NCBI GenBank assembly: GCA_965153455.1
Contig: OZ234499.1
Span: 14,380,271-14,444,270 of the forward strand
Origin: Sphagnum compactum
Taxonomy: Eukaryota > Bryophyta > Sphagnopsida > Sphagnales
DNA: 64,000 nt
Reading direction: 5' to 3'
In this document: in pieces, positions 13,955 through 24,691 of the stretch
Layout: the number at the start of each line of letters is the position of its first letter
Numbering within the stretch: position 1 is the first letter of the stretch
Position numbers and translations under genes: made by a program
The notes under the pieces: generated by a model
The model's database searches: none
Told to the model about the DNA's origin: nothing
Seen by the model: only the letters and a program-made list of their open reading frames with translations

Positions 13955-14110
13955 ATTGAATTGAATTTGAATTGAATTGAATCCAAATTCCTAAATTGAA
14001 TTGAAATACATTGAATGGAATTTGAATTCAATTAATTAAATTCCAATTCAACTAAATTCAATTTGACAAGTGGATTAAAATTGAATTGAATAAAATCCAA
14101 ATTCAATTAA
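13955..14110. repeat. palindromic AATTGAATTC-type repeat, copy 1
   Basis: A run of interleaved AATTGAATT and AATTCAATT words that is almost self-complementary. The same word class recurs at 34700-34860, 50480-50530 and 50830-50890. The last three are followed by a related non-palindromic tail, which this copy seems to lack. Confidence 0.7.
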
Positions 14111-14279
14111 AGGCAAATGGGATGCAAATTGGTGGAAATATATATTCAAAATCTTCTTATGAATATGGAGTCAGAAAAAAACTTTTAAAAACTACAAATC
14201 TGAAAAGACACTTTTCCATCCTTTTCCATTTAAAAATGAGTTACATAAATTCTAATTTAGAATTGTTCAATATATGACA

Positions 14280-15149
14280 ACAACTTATGAAATCTAAAGT
14301 TGTCATATTTAAATCAATTCATGAATCATTGTCATTAAAATGAAATTCATAAATGTGAACCTTTCATTTGTAATTTGGATGATTTTTTTTCATCATCACT
14401 TAATTTTGTTGTATCCAAATCAGTTTCATCCATGGGGCAGGCTTCTTGGGGCAAATAAATGATCAATGCCCTTTTTGGTGATAATTAAAACATATGCCAT
14501 TTCACCTATGCTCCTATTGTTATTTATTCAAAAGATGACTCCATGGGGTTGGCGTGCTCACAAATTTGGATTGAGACCCTAATAGTGGCCTCTTCCATTC
14601 ATCTTTCTTTTTGCCTTTCCCAAAGCCAAATGGTGGGTTGCTTAACCTTCCTAAAGAGCCCACATGGCAATTTATTTTTTCCACTACAATGGTTAGTGCT
14701 AGGGAGGTACAATACAACCCTAATGTGGTTAGACTAGTTGGGCATATCAACGATGAACCAACTACAGATAGATTCAAGAAGTCCACACACGAAATATTGT
14801 AGAGAAGGTTAGTCTTCAACCATCGGGAACTAGACCCAATACCATCCTACTACTCCTTAATGATGTGATTTGGGTCATTATTTGAAAGGTGTTGTAGGTC
14901 CCAATGAGGATGCAAGGGGTGTGAACTAAGTTAAACTTTGAAATGTGGGATGGAGCATAATGTCACACCATATTTGGGATGGAATGATCAATGTGAAATG
15001 ACATTAGGGTTGCTTGTTAAAACTATTGACAAGGTTTTTTCTCGACAATTCACCATTCCATTTATAAGGAAGAGGGATTCCTTAAGGTCCCTTTGCTTTC
15101 AAGTACCCAAAATAAAGAAAGGGGTTAAAAAAAAACAGATTCTTTCTAG
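14280..15149. other. AT-rich DNA with a weak coding-like remnant
   Basis: Around 14520-14820 both strands stay open for 60-100 codons with somewhat higher GC. I recognised no protein family. This may be a worn piece of a transposon; no function is claimed. Confidence 0.3.
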
Positions 15150-17045
15150 TAAATGTTGTTATTATCAAACTTTTGTCACTACTACGCTAACCTTTCTTTT
15201 TCTCTTCCTTCACAGAAATTGTTTTAAAGATGATTTTTAATCAATAACATTTTTCCTATTTATCTACCTTCGGTGCTCATGGTGGGTAGTGAATCCCTGC
15301 ATATGTATATGTGCACATTGTACAAACCTTGTGAATATAAACTATAAGTTGACAAAATGTGTTGTGAAGGAAAAACACATTGATCTACATATTGCATTAA
15401 AATTAAAGTTTAGTGTTTAGATGTGGGAAAGACCAAGGAATAATAGAAATTTGAGCCCTTAGAATTGAATGAACATGAAGAAAAAGACAAAAAGGCCACT
15501 TATTCGTATCAAACCATTTTTGTGAATTGTCTTTTTCCTTGCTTTTGGGAATGGTGTTCGAAAATGACTTCTTAAAGCTTGTGAATAGTCACAAATTGTT
15601 AAAGGTCCCAAAAAAAAGAAAAAAAAGATTTTTTGTTTTTTGAAATATTGTCTATTTTAGGCAATTGTCCCTTTTCTTGGATTTTCTTTTATTTACAACA
15701 TGTGGGACTATTTTGATAAGAGATAAGGAACTTACAAAATGTAAAGTGGAAGTAAGAAGGAAGTCCAAGTAGGGGATGAGGTGCACAACGTTGATTAATA
15801 TCACCATTAGTATTGAGCATCACAAAGTTACACCCTTGAGCCTCTATTTCATTTGGATCCACCACTCATTAACCTCTATTCATAGCCCAAATCTTATTGA
15901 CATCCATGTTATCTTTGCTAAAAAACTCCTCTAAAGTTTTGAGAAATGACAACACTTAAAACATCAAAACATTAAGGCAACCATGGAACTTGGGAACTCA
16001 AAAAAATGTGTCATCTTTTGGAGCTCTATGTTTATCTTATGCCTTTGAAATTCCCTTTCCTTGACATCATCCCTATTACCAAGTGGTGACTTTCATGTGG
16101 ACCATGACCTAAACTTATGATGCCTTTTGTCACCATCAACAACACCTCGGATCGCCCTCATTAAGTCTTTAACTCTCAGGGTTACATTGCCATGTAGGTT
16201 TATTAACATTATGGCTTGAAACGAATGATTACTTGGGTGATCCTCCTACCAACTAACTTGGCTTTCCATTGTCTTAAGAAACATTGTTGATTGCATTACC
16301 CCAACTTTGTATGTTCAAACCCAATTGGGCCTTAGTGTCAAACATGTGCTAATACCATTATTAAACACCTCAACCCCTTACTTAGATTTCCTTCCTACTA
16401 CCATTTTGCATTTTTTAAGTTATTTATTTCCTTTCATACTAATCACGAATGTTGTGAATAAATAAAAAAGCCTAAAAAAATGGGACAATTGCCTAGGATA
16501 AACAATACTTCAAAAAACAAAAAATGTCATTTTTTTTACTTTTAAAAATCTTTGACATTGTGTGACTACTCACAAACCTTAAAAAACCATTGTCAGGTGC
16601 TAGTTCCATAACAACGAAAAACAAAATCCATCAAAATGGTTTGTTATGGATAAATGGTTTATTGGTGTTTTTTCCCTTGTTATCACAATTATAGAAACTC
16701 AAATTTCTATTTTTTTTGGTCCTTCCCATGTTTAAACACTAAATTTTAATTCTTTAACACGCTTAAATGCAATATGTGGATGGGTGCATCTTTCTTGCAA
16801 ATTTTTTTTTGTCAAGAACCAGCCATACTACAATTTTAAAGTACACAAACTTATATTTTATATTCACAAGGTTTGTACAATGTGCATAAGCACACATATT
16901 CACCACCCAACCGAGAGTGCCGAAAATTTTATTTTGTCATACTATTAAACTTTTGTCAATTCCCACCCTTCTTTTTATCTTCCTTCACACAAAATCCCTA
17001 AAGATGATTTCTTACCATCAACATTTTTCATTTTCATTTTTTTTA
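15150..17045. repeat. large imperfect inverted repeat flanked by direct repeats
   Basis: The arm at about 15265-15840 is matched in reverse complement by about 16310-16925. For example TTCGGTGCTCATGGTGGGTA near 15269 pairs with the stretch just before 16923, and TGCACATTGTACAAACCTTG pairs with CAAGGTTTGTACAATGTGCA near 16870. The central loop is about 470 bases. Outside the arms, 15150-15250 is repeated in direct orientation at about 16935-17045 (shared AAACTTTTGTCA and CTTCCTTCACA). No transposase frame lies in the loop. This could be a non-autonomous foldback or long-TIR element. Arms have diverged, so it is old. Confidence 0.7.
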
Positions 17046-18112
17046 AAGAATTTTTTTACTAACTACATCTATTTATTTACAATATTCTCATGGGCTCCAC
17101 CTCTTAGCTTATTGTGCACAATAAATTTTGTGATATTTGTTCGTTGCATTTTGCTCTTTATGTTTAATCAAACGTTCCCTACCATCTAAATGCATGAAGA
17201 ACATAACATCCTCCCCCATTTAAAATAATATATTTTTTCAATACAATATGTGAGATAATTTTTCAAAAAAAATTCCCCCCAAGTGGCATCATTTAATAAA
17301 ATGAAAAAGGTACCTTTTTTAATCTTATTAAATATTGTAGATGACCATTTCTTTTTCATACATGCCCCAATTTTTTTTCAAAATTCTCCTTTTATTGTAA
17401 CTTGTGATGGGTTTAAGAAAAGTTGGTCAGGGTCTAGTACAAATTTCTTTAAAAGGCTCACATTCATAAATGAATAAAAATCATTCCATCATTTTTGTAC
17501 AATTCATTTATTGTTATTAAATTTTCAATCATGATTAATCACATTCATTATTCATCATCATTCGTTCTTTAAATTCATAATACATATTTAAATATTTTTA
17601 AAAAAATATTAATGGTAGTTTAATGGGTCCCACCCAATGTTGTTTTTTTAAAATCCAAGTAGTTACCAATATGGCTACACAACTTATACATGAAATAACA
17701 AAGGTGGCTAATTTTTTTTCTGAGGTGGAGCTATGTCGGCAAATTTATTGGGTTTCGAATGGCTATGGTGCTGAATCATCACTTGCAAATGTTTGCAAAA
17801 TGGCGACAATCATAAGAAGCCCAATTGAACAATTTGGCGACATTTATGTGAGGAGGGGAGTGCATTTGGCTACAAGGGAATATTAGTTCCAGTTCCAAAT
17901 CTAAGAGAACAATATTTTGGTAGTCTAGTGGTTGCAATTCCAATTCTGGATCTATGAAAACATTAGTTCCAATTCTGGATCTAAGAGAATAATAATTCGA
18001 CAATCTAATTACATATAATGAAATTCTGAAACAAATTCAAATTCCATGTGAATTGAATCACAAACTGAATCACAAAATCAATAATTGAAAGGGACTTCAA
18101 ATGCATGGTACT
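17046..18112. other. AT-rich DNA, no gene recognised
   Basis: Contains a short open frame at 17623-17886 with no recognised family. The sequence just before 18113 may be the 5' part of the LTR-like repeat that follows. Confidence 0.35.
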
Positions 18113-18720
18113 CATAGTTCACTTTTAATTGATTCTTAGTTCATTATAGTTAAATATTAGTTAAATTCTAGTTAGGTCTGAGTTAACTTATAGTTAATTC
18201 CCAATTAACTTCGAGTTATGTCCAAGTTAAGTCCTAGTTAATTCATAATTAATTCCCAATTAAATCATAATTAATTGTATTTAACTCCTAGTTGATTTCT
18301 GATTAAATTTTTGTTAATTTTAATTAACTCTCAGTTGATTCTTAGTTAAATCTTAGTTAATTATAATTAACTTTAAGTTGACTTTTAATTAAATCCCAGT
18401 TAAGTTTCAATTAATTCATAGTTGACTATCAATTAGAAAGATTCTCAATAAGCTTCTTATTTAATGCACACATATAAACTTCCTTGGAAGCCTCCTTAAG
18501 CTAAGTCGCCAAAGGGGTATAAATAAAAGTAAGAATCTTCATTTCCTTCAGTTTGTTCAACATGAGTCTTAGGCACGATCTTGTCATGTTTTTTTCATGT
18601 TCATGTTTGCATATGTTAACATAATAAGGATTCATTTTCACGTTTATATTGAACATCTTGTGCTCTTGTTTTTAGTTCTTATGTTTTTTTTTTGATTGCA
18701 TTATCTTGTTTTGTTCCTTA
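18113..18720 (+). mobile_element. LTR-like repeat with short tandem units and a TATA box, copy A
   Basis: From 18113 to about 18430 there is a degenerate tandem array of units of roughly 10-20 bases built on TTAGTTAATTCTTAGTTAA. It is followed by an AAACTTCCTTGG segment and then GGGGTATAAATAAA at 18514-18527, a strong TATA-box match. The same order of tandem array, AAACTTCCTTG segment and identical TATA block recurs at 56345-56700. A U3-like repeat block ending in a TATA box fits an LTR promoter, but I did not find the LTR ends, primer-binding site or internal coding region. Confidence 0.55.
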
Positions 18721-18729
18721 TTTGAAAGT

Positions 18730-21180
18730 TAGACTTAAACCTTTCTTTAGCCTTTGTTTTTGTTGTTTTTCGTGTCCTTAACACATTTAACATTTTGTTG
18801 TTTCATAAAACCAATCTTTAACAAAATTGAACAAGGATTTATGAATGTTTACAAGACATTATATGTTGCAAAATGTCATTTGATCATTGTTACAAAATGA
18901 TGTACGTAATATGAGAAAATAAATTAAAATAACTTTGTGCATGTCTTATGAAAAATAATGTGTTATTAACAATCTATTGAGATAACAACATGTTTAACAA
19001 TCCAAATTTTCCTATCATAAATATGTAGAAAGACCTTTGCATGAATCTTTTATTGAATAAAAATGATTTTTTATATGTATTCATGATCAATTAAATTTGC
19101 AACCTTATTATTATTACTTTTGAAATTCATTGATGAAATATTCAATTTGGAACATCAATAATTATATGGGCAAATGACCAACATTGTCATCATTACAAAT
19201 GTCCTTGTCTGATAATAGGTCCTAATAAACTTACAATATTAGAATTAATGGCTTTTTATTATATGAATAAAAAATATCCTTGCAACATATAGAAACCCTT
19301 GGAATAATTATTGATATTGCATAATAGGATCGAAGATGAAAACATTGCAAAAAAAAAAAAACACAATTTAATGAGATCAAATGGTTTGTATGTCTTTTAA
19401 AATTTATTAAGCGATCCTTGTCATGCATGCAAATATAACCTACTAAAAAAAAATAATCTAGCTTGTTTATTGATTGCTTAATTGATTGTACATTGATGTC
19501 ATTTTCATAATTACATTTTATTTATTATTGTAGTACCTTGACAACTTTGACATTAATTATATAATATGTAAAAAAAATAAAAATTCCAAAGAACAAAATT
19601 TTACGAAGGAAAATACATTATTTTTTAGAATATTTAAAAATATTTTATTCTTGGGATGAAAGTTTCAAAATTCGTTAATATTTTTACAAACATGTGTTGA
19701 AATTGCCTTTGAACTACATTAATCAAAATTGTTTAAGTAATTTTCAGTATAGTATGAATCTATTAAATCATGTGTGCATTTTACATTTCATGAATATGTT
19801 GGGGTTACGACTTTTTTTCAATATGTGTTATTAATTGAATTAAACGCATGTAAGGGTGAATGACTTGTTAAAATAAAAGTTCTACAAAAAAGAAGAAGGA
19901 AAATGATATAGTTTGTGGGCAATACACCATTGCTTGCAAATTAAGCGCAAAATGAGATGGAAAAGATTTAAAAACCCATTAAAAATGATCAAAACAATAA
20001 TTTAATTTTTAATTATAAACATTTCCCATTTTTTAATGTAATTGAAACATGTTCAACGTTTGATTCTTGGTTCCAAATTTTACATTATTCAAGGATGTAG
20101 TATTTTGAGTTAATTCAATTACATGTTAATTTTAAACCATATTTCTTTCAACCTACTATCATTATGTATCGTACCAAGGTTTTAAAAACCTTGAGATTCT
20201 TTTATGCATGTTATTTAAGAAAGCATAATTCACATTCAACTGCATTTGTGTTTCGCCTTTTCATTCAACAGTTATATTTTAAAACTAAATGACCTATTAA
20301 ATAGTAACATTGTGATGTTTTGAAAGATGAATCTTAAAGTATAATTAAAATATTTGACCTACACATCATGATTGTAATTGTCTTAAATGTTTTAAATTTC
20401 AACATGTTTTTTTATAAAAAGAACATGTCTTGGTGAATTTTAAATTATTAAATCACATTGTACATCCATGTTTTTTTGATGGATTTGATATTGATTCATT
20501 TTCATTATTTTCATAATGTCCATAATTCCAACAAGTGGTAACATTGAATTTTACATGATGGTGGTTTTTGGGTTCTATTGGAAACCAAAATCACAAATAA
20601 ATCAATATGAATTTCATTAGAATTTTATTTAAAGAACTAAATTATTGATTTTTAGTTAAATAATAATTTTGGTACTTTAAATTTAACAATTATTTTAAAT
20701 AAAATTAAGAAGAGTAATTAATTTTACATTCATAATCTTTATTAATGTAATGACATAAAACCATTAAATTTAAACTTAAATTTTTTTGTGATATTCTAGT
20801 GGACACCTTTAAATCATAATTTAAAAAAAATTCAAATCAACATAAAAAATGAAATATCCATCAAAACATTTGATCAAAGTTGGACAAATTTATATTATTT
20901 ATTATTATTAATTAGATTTAATAAGCTCATTCTAAAGATCAAAATTATTAGTATTTAATGAGAAGTAGCGTGTAAAAAACAATTTAAATCACCTTCACAC
21001 ATGATTTGGGGGTGGACATTTTATTTCACCCATTTTAACCACCTTTTCCTTGGAATTGGTAAAAAAAAAAGTCTAATTACTTTTTCTTTTTGAATCAATA
21101 AAACATACTTCCTTTTTCAACTTCGATCTCTTTAGTTTTTGTGAAGCCCAAATTTCATTTAATTTATTGATGAATTGGTG
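18730..21180. other. AT-rich gene-free DNA
   Basis: About 2.4 kb of very AT-rich sequence. I saw no gene, no RNA gene and no long tandem repeat, only poly(A)/poly(T) runs and short ATTAAT-type words. Confidence 0.5.
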
Positions 21181-21189
21181 GAAAGTGGC

Positions 21190-21440
21190 TTGGAAAGTAG
21201 GGTTAACGACCAAAAAAACAAAACAAAAAACAAATGCGGCTATTATAGCCACTAGACGGTTCCAGCAACGAGGAGGTTTAGCCAGAGGAGCTACATGGTG
21301 GAATGTGAGGCGAAAGGCAGAGCCATAACGGAGAGGCCTCCTGAGAAAGCTTTTCGGAGAGCGCAGGGAGTCGAATTGCGAGAAAGGAGAGGAAGAAGAA
21401 GGCGACGAGGAACGGCTGGAGGCGGACCAAAGAAACGGAG
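21190..21440 (+). promoter_or_regulatory. probable promoter and 5' leader of the FAd gene
   Basis: Base composition changes sharply here from AT-rich to GC- and purine-rich. TAGGGTTAA, a reverse telo-box, lies at about 21199. The GA-rich stretch 21370-21440 runs straight into the ATG at 21441 and is typical of a plant 5' leader. The open frame 21295-21558 reads across the predicted start and first donor and is taken as a shadow. Confidence 0.45.
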
Positions 21441-24400
21441 ATGGCGGCTGCGCTTGGACGTCGCGCTGTGTCTCTCTGCCGTTCGGTATGACTTCTCTTT
21501 AGTGCTTTTTTTTCCAGAAGTTGAATCGCGTGATTTGGTGCTGTGTGTCCGTTTCTAGTTTTTCTTTTGGGGTTGCGGCGTGGAGGTTTGCTTCTGAGCC
21601 CTCCTCTTTCGTCACGATGTTGCAGTAATACCTATTTGGAGTCAGCTTCCGGTTGATATCAGTGATGCGACTCTTTTTTTTCCTGTTTTTTCCTTAAGTG
21701 CTTCTTATCTACATCAGGATGCGCTGCGAGATTCCGCTTGGATCTGCTTTTGTAAGTCGTGAATCCATTTAGTGATGTAGAAGAATGTAGGGTTGGATTG
21801 AGAGGTATGTTATCTTCGACGACAGTATGATGTGGAGTCGTTGTAGGTGCCATCGGATCTGGATCTGCCGGGAGTAAGTAAGTGGCACATGATCTTTTCC
21901 ATAGCGGAGCATTAGGGTTAGAAGTGAGCCGGTTGAAAAACAAATTCCCTGAATACATCTGTTCAACCAAGGTCTTGCCAAATGGTACGATTCTGCCCAC
22001 GCAACAGAATCCAACAATCCTAAGACAGTCGTTTTTCTATTATTATTCAGTGGTACTTGGTCCTAGATTCCATGGTTCTGAGATCATTTTGTAATGCTAG
22101 AATGTTGCAAATGAGCTATACTTTCAGCAGTGAGCCATCTGCTGGTTGCCTAAAGGTTTGCAGGTTTTGGAAGCTCATGCAATTTCATGCCGATGGCTCA
22201 GAGGAGTCCTGTCATCAGTAGTCCTGTTGGTAACATCTTTTAGTATTAGATGTTCATGGGAGTAATTGATTGCTTGTACAGGTGAGGTCTGCTAGCACAG
22301 AGGGTGCAGCACTGCGCTCTACATTTTACCGGAGCTTTATAGCTGCTGGTAAAACAACTGGTGACGGAGGTATATCCCTAGTCATCTCTCTTGCCCTTTG
22401 CTGTCCTTCAAACAGTTTGTCCTTCTGAGCTTATCATTATTGCAGGCATATGGACTTCCACATGTCTGTATTCATCTTAGAATTCCACATTTCGGTATTT
22501 GTCTTCAATTACCACTGCAAGTGTTCAGTTGCTCTTCCACACATTTATGATCTTGATTGCTTCATGTGAGGTACTAGCACATTATACAGGAAAGATACAC
22601 ATAGAGTGTATGCAGGATGATTCAGTTGCTGTAGCCATTCATCAATAGTTCAGAGACAGCAGAGTAGAGCATAATGGTATGTGATGAGTACTGTAAAAGG
22701 CGTCTGTAGCTGATAATCCTATCAGGGCTGCATAGCCTCTGAACAAATCCAAACTGTGAAATGGTTGGGATGTTCTTGTTGCACTCTCTTAGGTGCATGG
22801 GTCCCAGCCAATTCTGCAAACACTGTAAATACATAGTTAAACAGTTAGAACATCATGAGCTGGTTGTATAAATCAGTAGATGGCATTCCTGGAAAGGTGA
22901 GAATGTGGATGTGGTTTTGTGCTGAGTGTTCCATTGGTGGTCTCTTGTCCTGTGAAGACGATGTTGTCAAGGCAGCATTTGTGAACCAGCAACAGAAGTT
23001 CAGAGCATTTTTGGAGGAGTTGTCAAAAACAAAACTAGAGGTGGACCCTGGGAGTGAAGCTTCTGTGAAGAAGTACTATGAAACGATGGCCAAAATCAGG
23101 GGAAGGTGAGCACTCTGTGTTTACAGGATCTCTTTCTGCTACAATTATGAGTGGTATGTAGAATGAGTAGTTCACTAGAATCTGCAGGATTTTCATCCGA
23201 GCTATGTTTCATAAAATCTTTCAAGATGTGAAAATTTTATGTTTAGGGGGCATATAGAATGCCATTCTTGTTTTCTCTAGAGAGGAACTTGACTTGTGGC
23301 ATGTTGGGTGTGACATGACATGCAGCATTGGGGTGCCCTCCTTTACAAAGAAGATCTCTAATCTGTTGGAGGCAGCTGCAGAAGAAGCACCTGATGTCCG
23401 CTCAATTTTGGAGATTCAGAGAAGCCTTCGTCGGGAGTATGTTCATTTCCCATATGTCTGCAACACAGCATAAAGTTCTGTACAAAGCTCAAATGGATGG
23501 ATGTTGCTCAAGTGTTGAAGGCAGCCTCTTTGGGAAAAGTTTTGGATGCCTTTTGGAATGTTCCCTTGTAACCCATCAGGGAACTTTGGATAGGGTGAGA
23601 CCTTTTGGAAGGTCATACAAACATGTGCTGTCTTTTGCTTAATCCCTTGTGCTGACCCTGACATTTCTCCTGTGGTCAGGGTTGGAATTGAAGATGACAT
23701 AGGAGCTGATGAGCTGACATTTGCAGCTCTGGATAAGGTTGAGAAGAGCATAGGGAAGCGTCTTGTTAAGGAAGATGCAAATGGCATGTCCCTATGGAAG
23801 AAGGAGCTTGATCAGATCAACCAAAAGTGAGTTCTCTGAAATCATACGTTGGTGCTTGAGGAACAACTTTTTTCCTGCTCCCAATCAACATGTCATATTT
23901 ACTGTGGAAGTGGCATATGGAAAAGTTTGGTGGTATCAGAGTTTGGTATCGTGTCAAGTGAAAACAAAATGTGGAAGGTCCTTTTTGGTGTCTAGGAAAC
24001 AGAGGGAATCTGGATGCATTTCCATTGCTCACATAGTCATATGTGTGGACTGTGGTAGAATATCTAGTGACAGCTTCTTTCTAGGTTTGTATTGGACATC
24101 AAGATACTTGTATTAAAAGGAGGGCTGGGGGCCAGGTTGGGGTTGAGTCCAGACTCGCTGGAAAAGCTGGAGGAGGAGGCAGAATATGCTCTGGCCAAGG
24201 CAGAGTTGGAGGACCTTAAGCATACTGCAGTGGAAAATATTGAGACCTACAAGCGCAGGCAAGCTGAATACTATCGTATCACCTTTTTCCTATTCCACAT
24301 TGCATCTCCATGTTTCCAGAATCAAGCTTTCTGACCAACTTAGCAATTCTTTGATTGTACCTTTTAGATTAATGATGGTACTTTTTACTGTCAGTTTCAC

Positions 24401-24691
24401 CTCAAAGCAACCAGTGTTGTTGGTTTTCATACACTTATGTAGATGGTTGGTTGGTAGAAGAAATTTCAGGAACAGGGCATCGTATCCTGCTGTTTCACAG
24501 GGAATCAAACTCAATGCTTTCATTAGCACCCCACCCACTGCAAAGCATCTGGGCTGATCTGTTCATCTGCACGATCCCCCCAAAAATTTGTACCCAGATA
24601 GATTCTCAAGGCTTCTTTTCTGGGTTACTGCAGGGATGAATTGAATGTGGATGTGGACCCAAAAGAGCTGGACTATCGTGCCTATCTCTAA
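21441..24691 (+). CDS. mitochondrial ATP synthase FAd (24 kDa) subunit
   Basis: FAd is a plant-specific peripheral subunit of mitochondrial F1Fo-ATP synthase; the Arabidopsis gene (At2g21870, MGP1) is needed for pollen development. Exons: 21441-21485, 22282-22369, 22958-23105, 23326-23436, 23680-23826, 24136-24258, 24634-24691, joining in frame to 239 residues. Seen: an Arg/Ser/Ala-rich presequence starting MAAALGRRAVSLCRS; a conserved block VVKAAFVNQQQKFRAFLEEL with LEVDPGSEASVKKYYETM; ALDKVEKSIGKRL; KLGLSPDSLEKLEEEAEYAL; and an acidic C-terminus DVDPKELDYRAYL. Length and motif order fit the plant 24 kDa family. The sixth intron starts GC rather than GT (separate entry). The next gene, on the minus strand, is tail to tail with it. 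Confidence 0.9.
24259..24633 (+). other. GC-AG intron in the FAd gene
   Basis: The exon ends CGCAG and the intron begins GCAAGC, the usual context of a GC donor. The acceptor is TTACTGCAG before GGATGAA. Joining here restores YKRRDELNVD in frame. The nearest usable GT donor (TATC/GTATCA) would put a TGA in the next exon. Confidence 0.8.

Noticed and set aside
17900-18000. Possible tRNA-like segment around GGTAGTCTAGTGGTTGCAATTCC
   Set aside because: The TAGTGGTT resemblance to a tRNA D-arm is not backed by an acceptor stem, anticodon arm or T-arm in the right spacing.
21295-21558. 87-codon frame before and across the FAd start
   Set aside because: It reads through the predicted FAd start and first donor in another frame. 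Its Arg-rich composition comes from the GA-rich leader.
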